34,207 nucleotides of DNA from an uncultured Bacteroidales bacterium (GTDB lineage: Bacteria; Bacteroidota; Bacteroidia; Bacteroidales; UBA932): the NCBI GenBank assembly GCA_946415475.1, contig CAMKSQ010000016.1, forward strand, positions 1-34,207, read 5' to 3'. Under the pieces are notes generated by a model. The model did not search any database and was not told the DNA's origin. It saw nothing but the letters and a program-made list of their open reading frames with translations. Positions 23,384 through 30,812 of this stretch are shown here, in pieces (position 1 is the stretch's first letter; each line of letters opens with the position of its first letter). Both the position numbers and the translations under genes were made by a program.

Positions 23384-25465
23384 ATGAAAAAAATCCTTGC
23401 TATCCTGGCCGGTCTTGCCATTACGGTAAGCGCCATGGCCGACGAAGGAATGTGGCTCCTGCCGCTCCTGAAACAACTTAACGGAAAAGACCTCAAGGCT
23501 GCCGGCTGCAAGCTGAGCCCGGAGGAGATTTACTCCATCAACAAAACTTCCCTGAAAGATGCCATCGTCCATTTTGGCGGCGGCTGCACCGGTGAGATGA
23601 TCAGCGCCCAGGGCCTCCTGGTCACCAACCACCACTGCGGCTACAGCAGCATCCAGGGCCTGTCCACGGACGAGCACAACTACCTGATGGACGGCTACTG
23701 GGCCAAGAACTTCGCCGAGGAAATCCCCTGCCCCGGCCTCACCGTCACCTTCCTGGTGAGCATGGAAGACGTGACCAAGGTCATTGAGGAAGGCACCATG
23801 TCGGAAGAGGCCGTCCGGAAGGCCGCAGAGGAGGCCAACCTCGGCTGCCGCGTCACCGTGACGGGCTTTTACAACGACAACGTGCACTATGTCATTGTGT
23901 ATCGGACCTATACGGACGTACGCTTTGTAGGCGCTCCCCCGGCATCCATGGGTAAGTTCGGCGGAGAGACGGACAACTGGATGTGGCCCCGCCACACCTG
24001 CGACTTCTCCATGTTCCGCGTGTACGCCGGTACCGACAACATGCCCGCAGAGTATAGCGAAAACAACGTTCCCTATAACCCCGCCCGCAGCCTCAAGATT
24101 GCCACCGGCGGTGTCAAGGAAGGCGACTTCGCCATGGTGATGGGCTATCCTGGCCGCACCCAGCGTTACCAGACCGCAGCCCAGCTCAACAGCATGATCG
24201 CCAGCAACCGCGTCCGTATCGACGCCCGCACCATCCGCCAGGACATCATGTGGGAGCAGATGGTGGCAGATCCTTCCATCCGCCTCAAATATGCCGACAA
24301 ATACGCTTCCTCCGCCAACGGCTGGAAGAAATGGCAGGGCGAGGAGCTGGCTTTCGAGGCACTCAACATCATCGGCCGCGAAGAGCAGAAAGAGGCCAAC
24401 TTGAAGGCATGGATCGAGGCCTCCCCTGAGCGCAAGGCCCTGTATGGGGACCCGGTGGCCGAAATCGCCAAGAATGTGGAAAAGAACGAGGCGGCCAACA
24501 TCGCCGTGAACCGTATCATCGAAGGCCCTTACCAGATTGAGCTCATGCAGTTTGCCGCCGGCGTAACCAATTACTATGCTCGGGGTCTGCAGCAGGGTCA
24601 GGACTCCGTGCTTGCACTGGTCAACGCCCGCGAACGCATCCGCGAAGAGTATAGGGACTATGTGGTTTCTATCGACAAGAAAGTGGCTGCTGCCATGCTG
24701 GAGCACTATCGGAAGACGGCCGATCCCGCCAACTACCTCAAGATTGGCGAACGCGACTTTGCGACGATGGACATCCCGGCCTATGTGGAAGAACTGTTCA
24801 GCAAGAGCGTATTTGTTTCCGAGGCCAGCATGATGGCCGCTACCGCCGAGCAGCTGAATGCCGACCCGGCCAATGAACTGGCACAGGCGGTCGTTGCGGC
24901 CCTGATGCCTTCCTACATGGCCCTGTATGCCATGCCGGATCCTACCTTCGACATTGCCCGCAAGCACTTTGCCGCCGCCCTGCTGGAATGGCAGAAAGGC
25001 CAGGCCCTGTACCCGGACGCCAACTCCACCATGCGCCTCACCTACGGCCATGTGCTGCCTTACAGCCCCAAGGACGCCCTGGTGTACAAGTACTACACCA
25101 CCGCCAAGGGCCTGCTGGAGAAAGAGAATCCGGAAGACCCCGAGTTCGTGCTGCCTGCCGGCATCAAGAGCCTCCTGGAAGCCGGTGACTATGGCCGCTG
25201 GGCCGATGCCGACGGCACCCTGCACACCTGCTTCCTCACCAACAACGACATCACGGGCGGCAACTCCGGTTCCCCGGTGCTCAACGCCAAGGGCGAGCTC
25301 ATCGGCCTGGCCTTCGACGGCAACTGGGAGAGCATGAGCTCCGACGTCATGTTCGAGCCGGACCTCCAGCGTTGCATCTGCGTAGATATCCGCTACGTCC
25401 TCTGGCTGGTGGAGAAATACGGCGGCGCCTCCAACATCATCAGCGAACTCACCTTCGCGAAGTAA
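23384..25465 (+). CDS. S46-family dipeptidyl-peptidase, DPP7 type
   Basis: This 693-residue exported serine peptidase (signal MKKILAILAGLAITVSAMA) removes dipeptides from the N-terminus of oligopeptides in the periplasm, feeding amino-acid use. The triad is visible: TNHHCGYSSIQ (His84 region), RHTCDFSMFR (Asp207) and GGNSGSPV (Ser628). Eighteen residues after the Ser lies Gly646 in AFDGNW. In this family Gly at this point marks DPP7-type enzymes that favour hydrophobic P1 residues, while Arg marks the acidic-residue-specific DPP11. The length is normal for the family. It is transcribed alone; a 109-bp palindromic element follows 16 bp after the stop. Confidence 0.94.
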   Translation: MKKILAILAGLAITVSAMADEGMWLLPLLKQLNGKDLKAAGCKLSPEEIYSINKTSLKDAIVHFGGGCTGEMISAQGLLVTNHHCGYSSIQGLSTDEHNYLMDGYWAKNFAEEIPCPGLTVTFLVSMEDVTKVIEEGTMSEEAVRKAAEEANLGCRVTVTGFYNDNVHYVIVYRTYTDVRFVGAPPASMGKFGGETDNWMWPRHTCDFSMFRVYAGTDNMPAEYSENNVPYNPARSLKIATGGVKEGDFAMVMGYPGRTQRYQTAAQLNSMIASNRVRIDARTIRQDIMWEQMVADPSIRLKYADKYASSANGWKKWQGEELAFEALNIIGREEQKEANLKAWIEASPERKALYGDPVAEIAKNVEKNEAANIAVNRIIEGPYQIELMQFAAGVTNYYARGLQQGQDSVLALVNARERIREEYRDYVVSIDKKVAAAMLEHYRKTADPANYLKIGERDFATMDIPAYVEELFSKSVFVSEASMMAATAEQLNADPANELAQAVVAALMPSYMALYAMPDPTFDIARKHFAAALLEWQKGQALYPDANSTMRLTYGHVLPYSPKDALVYKYYTTAKGLLEKENPEDPEFVLPAGIKSLLEAGDYGRWADADGTLHTCFLTNNDITGGNSGSPVLNAKGELIGLAFDGNWESMSSDVMFEPDLQRCICVDIRYVLWLVEKYGGASNIISELTFAK

Positions 25466-25481
25466 GGTTTTCGCCCGCTGC

Positions 25482-25590
25482 CGTGACAGCTAATCAGCTG
25501 AACAACAAACACTTACAATATAATCCTCGTTCGATTTTTGAACGAGGATTATTATATAACAGGCTCTGTTACAATTAGTTAGTTGTCACG
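25482..25590. repeat. 109-bp palindromic element, copy 4
   Basis: The termini are CGTGACAGCTAATCAGC and AGTTGTCACG. The stem ATCCTCGTTC/GAACGAGGAT encloses loop GATTTTT, the reverse complement of the loop in copy 3, so these two copies lie in opposite orientations. It is placed between the stop of the peptidase and the promoter of mrp. Confidence 0.9.
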
Positions 25591-25661
25591 CCCAGTATGG
25601 CCAAATTATCCACAGGCTGTCCAGTCCCGAAGGAGGATTGGTAATAGTGCCAATTATTTCG

Positions 25662-25669
25662 TACTTTTG
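25662..25669 (+). promoter_or_regulatory. -7 promoter box for mrp
   Basis: TACTTTTG with a TTG at 25638-25640, 21 bp upstream, fits the Bacteroidota -7/-33 pair. The leader to the ATG at 25690 is about 20 bp. Confidence 0.6.
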
Positions 25670-25689
25670 CATACCCTAACGCAAAGCGC

Positions 25690-26751
25690 ATGAACGAGAA
25701 AGAAATACTGCAGTGGCTGCAGGAGGTGCAGCATCCGGCCAAAGAGGACCAGAATGTGGTGGCCCTCGGGCTGGTGGAAAAGATAACGATTGTCGATAAC
25801 AGCGTCCATGTGACGCTGGGCTTCCCCAAACGCCCGGACCCGCTGAAGAACTACCTGGTGGGGGCCGTACAGGCCTGTCTGTACCGGCATTTGCCCGGCG
25901 GAACGGAGATCCAGGTGGATACCATCGTCAAGGAACCGGCCAAACCGGCGCCTAAAGGCATCGAATTCAACCTGGAGCAACTGCGGGAAGTGAGCCACAT
26001 CATCGGCATTGCATCCGGAAAAGGCGGTGTGGGCAAAAGCACCGTCACCGTGAACCTGGCCGTGGCGCTGGCCCGGCTGGGCTATCGGGTTGGTGTGGCC
26101 GATGCCGATGTTTACGGCCCCTCCATCCCTACCATGACGGGGACGGAAGACGTTACCATCGAAATGGAGGGCGAGGACGAACATACCAACCTGTTCATCC
26201 CGGTGGAGAAGTACGGCGTCAAGTGGCTCTCCGTGGGCCACGTGTCGCAGGCCGGGCAGGCGCTCATCTGGCGCGGTCCCATGGCCTCCACCGCCCTCAA
26301 GCAGATTATCCTGCAAACCGCCTGGGGGCCGCTGGATTTCCTGCTCATCGACATGCCTCCGGGAACCGGCGACATTCACATTTCGCTCATTGGCGATGTC
26401 CCCATGACCGCCGCCGTGATCGTAACCACCCCGCAGGTGGTGGCGCTGGCAGACGTGCTCCGCGGCGTGAACATGTTCCGCAATCCGCAGGTGAACAAGC
26501 CCATCCTGGGCCTGGTGGAGAACATGTCCTGGTTCACCCCGGCCGCCCATCCGGAAGAGAAGTACTTCCTCTTTGGCAAGGATGGCGGCTCCCAGATGGC
26601 CCACAACCTGGACATCCCCTTCCTGGGCCAGATTCCCCTGGTGCAGGATATCCGTGAAGGTGCGGACAACGGTGAACCCGTGGCCCTGCTCAATCGTCCG
26701 GACTCCCAGGCCTTCCTGGACCTGGCCGGCCGGGTAGCCGCCAGCGTGTAG
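25690..26751 (+). CDS. mrp: Mrp/ApbC-family iron-sulfur carrier ATPase
   Basis: This 353-residue cytoplasmic protein has an N-terminal MIP18-type (DUF59) domain (~1-85) and a P-loop ATPase domain. It carries the deviant Walker A ASGKGGVGKST (~108-118), DADVYGPSIP (~139) and DMPPGTGD (~222). Members bind and pass on iron-sulfur clusters to target enzymes. The C-terminal CxxC that binds the cluster in E. coli Mrp/ApbC and NBP35 is not present: after VENMSWF come TPAAHPEEKYFLFG. This version appears usual in Bacteroidota, but it means the cluster ligands, if any, differ. It is a single gene between two 109-bp palindromic elements. Confidence 0.92.
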   Translation: MNEKEILQWLQEVQHPAKEDQNVVALGLVEKITIVDNSVHVTLGFPKRPDPLKNYLVGAVQACLYRHLPGGTEIQVDTIVKEPAKPAPKGIEFNLEQLREVSHIIGIASGKGGVGKSTVTVNLAVALARLGYRVGVADADVYGPSIPTMTGTEDVTIEMEGEDEHTNLFIPVEKYGVKWLSVGHVSQAGQALIWRGPMASTALKQIILQTAWGPLDFLLIDMPPGTGDIHISLIGDVPMTAAVIVTTPQVVALADVLRGVNMFRNPQVNKPILGLVENMSWFTPAAHPEEKYFLFGKDGGSQMAHNLDIPFLGQIPLVQDIREGADNGEPVALLNRPDSQAFLDLAGRVAASV

Positions 26752-26779
26752 CCCGCACGCAGCTCGCACGCACGCGGTG

Positions 26780-26888
26780 CGTGACAGCTAACTCTCACAC
26801 TCTCAATAGATTATAATACAATCCTCGTTCAGATTTTGAACGAGGATTGTATAGTATATGACTGATAATCTGACGATTAGCTGTCACG
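26780..26888. repeat. 109-bp palindromic element, copy 5
   Basis: The termini are CGTGACAGCTAAC and GATTAGCTGTCACG. The core stem is ATCCTCGTTC/GAACGAGGAT with loop AGATTTT. Just outside it the usual TA pair is changed to CG on both arms (CAATCC with GGATTG), a compensatory change that preserves pairing. Its right end overlaps the 3' end of the YfhO-like gene and contains that gene's stop codon. Confidence 0.9.
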
Positions 26889-29496
26889 ACTCTTGGGGGG
26901 AGCTAGAGGACGGAGCGACTTTGCGGAGGGCGAGGGGCAGGGCGAGGGCGACCACCAGGAGCAGCAGGAGGGTCAGGGAGGCCACGCGGGAGACGGTGGC
27001 GCCAATGCGGTAGCTGTCCGGGAGGAAGGTCATCACTACCTCGTGGGAGCCGGCCGGAAGGAGGGCGGCACGGAGGGTCCAGTTGGCCCGGAGGAGCTCC
27101 AGGGGCTGCCCGTCCACGGTGGCGTGCCAGCCGTTGGGGTAGTAGATTTCACTGAACACGGCCAGGCGGTCGGTAGAGGCGGTGTACTGGTAGTGGAGCT
27201 CGTTAGGTGCGTAGGAGGTGAGGCGGATGAGATCCCCGGTCCCGCCGGGGATGACGGGGGTCGAGGAGGCAGGAGATTCCTCGGCTACGCTCGGAATGAC
27301 AGAGGGGGTGCTCGGAATGACAGAGGGAGCCGGCAGGGCCACGGGCTCGGTGACCACGGCCTGGGAGCGGAGGTCCACGGCGCCCAGGAGGGCGATTTCC
27401 TCGTCCGGACTGGAAGCAACTGCCACGGAGTCTACGAACCAGGCAGGCCCGTAGGCGCCGTCGTTCACCAGCGGCGGATAATTGCCGTCCAGCACCACGT
27501 AGCGGGTGTTCAGGGCGTTGAGCACCGGGGTGCCGGAAGCCATCCACGCCTCCACGGCCTCCAGGGAGTCCGCAGCATTCAGCTGCCCATACAAGCCGTT
27601 AATCTCCGCCGTGAGGTAGTGCTCTACCAGGTCCTGATACCGCTGCAATTTGGCCGGCGAGTAACCGCCCACGCTCTTGTGATGGTACGACGGCACGGAG
27701 GAGTTGAACACACTCACCGTGAGGTCCAGCACGCGGTACTGCGGGTCGTTATCGGCCTTGATAATCTGGTCCACAGGCCTTTCCGCGAAGGGTTTGTTGA
27801 AGTCGCGCGGGGTGGTGAAATGGTCCGCGTTGAGGTAACGCTTGCCCACAATGAACAGATTGGCGGCGCTCAGCAGGCAAATGCACAGGGCGGCCACCCA
27901 TTTGCGTCCGAAGCCGGAAGTCTCCGCCTTGGGAAGATAGGCCCACAAAAGCAGGAGGGCCGATGCGACGATGAGTCCCAGCGCCATGAGGGCATCGGCA
28001 CGGAAAAGGGCGATGCGGTCCAGCACCAGCGCCTCCACGAGCACGTCCTGCATGCCGGCGTCGTTGGGGCCTTCGAAGGTGCCGAAGAGGCTGGGAGCCA
28101 TCACGCACAGCAGCGAGAAGCCGCCGGTGATGCCCAGCGCCCACCAAAAGGCCTTCAAGAAGCGCTTCCGTTCATATTCGCCCCTGACGATACGGTCCAA
28201 TGTCACAAAGCCCAGCACCGGCAGCGAGACTTGCAGCACCACCAGCGCCATCGACACCGTACGGAACTTGTTATAAAGCGGCAACACCTTGAAACAGAAG
28301 GCCGTAAAGGCCATGAAATGACTGCCGACTGCCATGAGCACCGCCAGCAGCGTCGCCGCCAGCAGCCACCATTTCTCCCGCCCGCGGTACAGGCCCAGGC
28401 CCAGCACAAACAGGAACACGGAAATGGCGCCCATGTACATAGGACCGGCGGTGAAAGGCTGCGGCCCCCAGTACAGCGGCAGCTGTTTGGCCGTCTCCTT
28501 GAGGTTCTTCTGGCCCGCCCGTCGCAGCAGCTTAACGGTCTCCGACTTTTCCGGATTCACCGCCCCTGACGATGATCCTCCGTTGAAGTCCGGAATCATC
28601 AGGTTGGGCAGTTCCTCCCAGCCGTAGCTCCACGCGGTGGCATAGTCCAGGTCCAGGCCGCTCGCATTGGCGCCTTCCTTGGAAAGTTCGGATCCGCCGC
28701 GCATGGTCTGCGGCGTATATTTGGCCAGCGGCAGCAGCTTATTCACATTGGTGGCGATACCCGCGCTACCCAGCACCAGCAAGAGGGTCGATGCCAGCAG
28801 GAAAGGCTTCCAGGCCTTGGTCCGGATGGTGTGCACCAGCTCCACGATGGCGTACAGCAGTACCATGATGGCCAGGTAGTAAGTGATTTGCTGGTGGTTG
28901 GCCTTGATTTGCAGGGAAAGGGCCAGGCCGAAGAGCGTGGCGCCCAGGAGGGGTTTCCAGAAAGATTCTTCGCTTCGCTCAGAATGACAAGAGCGATAGG
29001 TATACACCAGCGCGGCGAGGACCCAGGGCATGAAAGCGATGGCCTGCATCTTGGTGTTGTGCCCCACCTGGATAATCTGGAAATTGTAACTGCAGAAAGC
29101 CACGGCGATGGCCCCACCCAGCGCGATGGTCCAGTTCACCCCCAGCGCCAAGAACAGCAAAAAGGCTCCCAGCAGCGCGATAAACAGGTAAGTCGCCGGC
29201 CGTTTTCCCACCAGGAGCAGCTTGTACAGCCACTCGGTGTAATCGCCCTTGTTCTGCGTAGAAATAGCCGTGGTGGGCATGCCGCCGAACATGGAGTCTG
29301 TCCAATATGTAGGATTATCCGGATGGGCGGCGTTCCATTCACTCATCTCGTGCGACATCCCCACATAACCGGAAATGTCGCTCTGGTTCACAATCTTCCC
29401 ATCCAGCACCTGCGGCACAAAGCCGTAACTCAGTGCAAGGAACAGGGCCACGACGCCCAGGGCAATCAGTATATTTTTCCAATATTTCATGTTCAT
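26884..29496 (-). CDS. YfhO-family multi-spanning membrane protein
   Basis: A predicted product of about 870 residues with a dozen or more membrane segments in the first two thirds, a large extracytoplasmic region after ~560 and a last membrane segment near the end (SLTLLLLLVVALALPLAL). It matches the YfhO type of large Bacteroidota membrane proteins, which resemble membrane-bound glycosyltransferases; the early loop with Asp, SDISGYVGMSHEMSEW, fits. It probably acts in transfer of sugars to surface polymers or proteins. Two stretches derive from genomic repeats read in frame: SCHSERSEESFW near residue 170 and PSVIPSVAEESPASS near 725-740. The start is ATG 29496 (or 29490); a GTG at 29514 would overlap the upstream stop. 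The stop codon lies inside the 109-bp element copy 5. Confidence 0.82.
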   Translation of the reverse strand: MNMKYWKNILIALGVVALFLALSYGFVPQVLDGKIVNQSDISGYVGMSHEMSEWNAAHPDNPTYWTDSMFGGMPTTAISTQNKGDYTEWLYKLLLVGKRPATYLFIALLGAFLLFLALGVNWTIALGGAIAVAFCSYNFQIIQVGHNTKMQAIAFMPWVLAALVYTYRSCHSERSEESFWKPLLGATLFGLALSLQIKANHQQITYYLAIMVLLYAIVELVHTIRTKAWKPFLLASTLLLVLGSAGIATNVNKLLPLAKYTPQTMRGGSELSKEGANASGLDLDYATAWSYGWEELPNLMIPDFNGGSSSGAVNPEKSETVKLLRRAGQKNLKETAKQLPLYWGPQPFTAGPMYMGAISVFLFVLGLGLYRGREKWWLLAATLLAVLMAVGSHFMAFTAFCFKVLPLYNKFRTVSMALVVLQVSLPVLGFVTLDRIVRGEYERKRFLKAFWWALGITGGFSLLCVMAPSLFGTFEGPNDAGMQDVLVEALVLDRIALFRADALMALGLIVASALLLLWAYLPKAETSGFGRKWVAALCICLLSAANLFIVGKRYLNADHFTTPRDFNKPFAERPVDQIIKADNDPQYRVLDLTVSVFNSSVPSYHHKSVGGYSPAKLQRYQDLVEHYLTAEINGLYGQLNAADSLEAVEAWMASGTPVLNALNTRYVVLDGNYPPLVNDGAYGPAWFVDSVAVASSPDEEIALLGAVDLRSQAVVTEPVALPAPSVIPSTPSVIPSVAEESPASSTPVIPGGTGDLIRLTSYAPNELHYQYTASTDRLAVFSEIYYPNGWHATVDGQPLELLRANWTLRAALLPAGSHEVVMTFLPDSYRIGATVSRVASLTLLLLLVVALALPLALRKVAPSSSSPQES
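27274..27323 (-). repeat. TGTCATTC-type repeat inside the YfhO-like gene (one and a half copies)
   Basis: On the minus strand a full unit runs from CTGTCATTCCGAGCG to CCGAGGAATCT (27274-27302), and a partial unit CTGTCATTCCGAGC lies at 27310-27323. Both are in frame and encode the VIPS-VIPSVAEESP segment. Confidence 0.8.
28963..28990 (-). repeat. TGTCATTC-type repeat inside the YfhO-like gene
   Basis: The minus strand reads TTGTCATTCTGAGCGAAG and ends AAGAATCT. It is in frame and encodes CHSERSEES in a loop between two membrane segments. Confidence 0.8.
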
Positions 29497-29498
29497 AA

Positions 29499-29535
29499 AG
29501 ATCTTTCGACTCACTTCGTTCGCTCAAGATGACAG
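29499..29535 (-). repeat. TGTCATTC-type repeat at the glycosyltransferase/YfhO junction
   Basis: The minus strand reads CTGTCATCTTGAGCGAACG and ends GTCGAAAGATCT. It supplies the last codons (TCHLERTK) and the stop of the glycosyltransferase gene and runs to within 3 bp of the next start. Confidence 0.75.
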
Positions 29536-30812
29536 GTTCGCTCCAGCAATTCTGCCAGGGCATGGGCCGTAGCGCGGCGGGAATACGGGCCGATGTTGCC
29601 CGCAGTTGCCGGAATGCCTCCCCGGCAATGGGTGCGCCAGGCTGCCTCCAGGAAGGTCCGGAGGCCTTCTTCATCGTCCCAGCCGATGGTGCAACCGGCC
29701 TCCGTAGCCGCCAGCACGCGGGCCATGGCGCCGTCCACCTGACCGATGCCCAGCACCGGCCGGCGGGCCGCCAGGTACTCGAACAGCTTGCCGGGCAGGA
29801 TGGGCCTGTACTGCGGGTCGTTCCGCAGCGGCAACAGCAAAATGCTGGCGCTCCGCTGTTCCTTCACGGCCTCCGCATGCTTGCAGTAGCCCAAAGAAAC
29901 AACATTGTCGATGAGCCCCGCCGCCTTGATGGCCGTAAGGATTTCCCGGTCTACCTTACCCGCCAGGCGCAGGCACAGCGCAGCCCTGAAATGCGGGTCT
30001 GCGGCGGCCATTTCCCCGAGCACCTTCCACAGCGCCAGCGGGTTGCCATCGGCCGCAAAAAGACCGGTATGGGTGATGTTGAAATGCCCGTCCTGCGGAG
30101 GCACAGGGCCGGTGAAGTCTTCTTCGTCAAAGCCGTTGGTGATGCACGCTACGGGCGTTTTTGTCAGGGCCTGGAAGTCCTCCTGCATGAGCGGCGTGCA
30201 GGCCAGCACTGTGTTGCAACTATCCAGCACCCGCTGCTCCATGTTCCGCAGCCGCTCCCAGCTGAGGCCGGTCATGGGCAGGTGCTTGAGGTAATACATC
30301 TTGCTCCACGGGTCCCGGAAGTCCGGAATCCACGGAATGCCCAGCGCTTTGTGCAGTTTTTCGCCGATCAGATGCACCGAATGCGGCGGCCCGGTAGTGA
30401 CCATCACATCCACCGGATGCTCCTTCAAATAGGCCTTGAGGCGTTTGACGGAAGGGCGCACCCAGCCGATGCGCGGGTCCGGCACAAAGAGGTTGGCCCG
30501 GATCCACAGCGACAAGCGCTGTTTGAAGGTTTTGGGGCCGGACGATATTTCCGTCACCTCCGTACTTTTGGCCCCGGTGAGCTTGCGGTAGGCGGCATAG
30601 GGCTCCCAGATGGGGCCGCGCAGCACCTCCACCTGCGGCGGAATCTCTTTCTCAAAGCTATGGTCGATGGACGGGTAATCGGCGTTTTCCGGTGCCCACA
30701 CAACGGGCTCCCAACCCTCCGCGCATAGGTATTTGACAAACTTTACCCAGCGCTGCACCCCCGACCCTCCGGACGGCGGCCAATAATACGCTATGACAAG
30801 AACGCGCCTCAC
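29511..30812 (-). CDS. Glycosyltransferase family 4-like protein
   Basis: This 433-residue protein has the two-Rossmann GT-B layout. The N-terminal half begins VLVIAYYWPPSGGSGVQRWVKFVKYL, the usual opening of GT4-type enzymes, with MVTTGPPHSVHLIG and PWIPDFRDPWS near 145-170. The C-terminal half has ITHTGLFAADGNPLALWKVL, VSLGYCKHAEAV and the donor-binding stretch LPGKLFEYLAARRPVLGIG (~345-363). It should transfer a sugar from a nucleotide donor in the cytoplasm; donor and acceptor are unknown. The start ATG overlaps the mutS stop by 4 bp (ATGA), so translation may be coupled. The C-terminal TCHLERTK is read from a genomic repeat. Confidence 0.87.
   Translation of the reverse strand: MRRVLVIAYYWPPSGGSGVQRWVKFVKYLCAEGWEPVVWAPENADYPSIDHSFEKEIPPQVEVLRGPIWEPYAAYRKLTGAKSTEVTEISSGPKTFKQRLSLWIRANLFVPDPRIGWVRPSVKRLKAYLKEHPVDVMVTTGPPHSVHLIGEKLHKALGIPWIPDFRDPWSKMYYLKHLPMTGLSWERLRNMEQRVLDSCNTVLACTPLMQEDFQALTKTPVACITNGFDEEDFTGPVPPQDGHFNITHTGLFAADGNPLALWKVLGEMAAADPHFRAALCLRLAGKVDREILTAIKAAGLIDNVVSLGYCKHAEAVKEQRSASILLLPLRNDPQYRPILPGKLFEYLAARRPVLGIGQVDGAMARVLAATEAGCTIGWDDEEGLRTFLEAAWRTHCRGGIPATAGNIGPYSRRATAHALAELLERTCHLERTK

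Noticed and set aside
23342..25225. 627-residue minus-strand frame opposite the peptidase gene
   Set aside because: Antisense shadow of the S46 peptidase, whose triad and family motifs are all intact on the other strand.
26893..28569. Long plus-strand frame opposite the YfhO-like gene
   Set aside because: Composition (Gly, His, Gln and Arg rich) is that of antisense reading of a GC-rich gene; no motif or start context.
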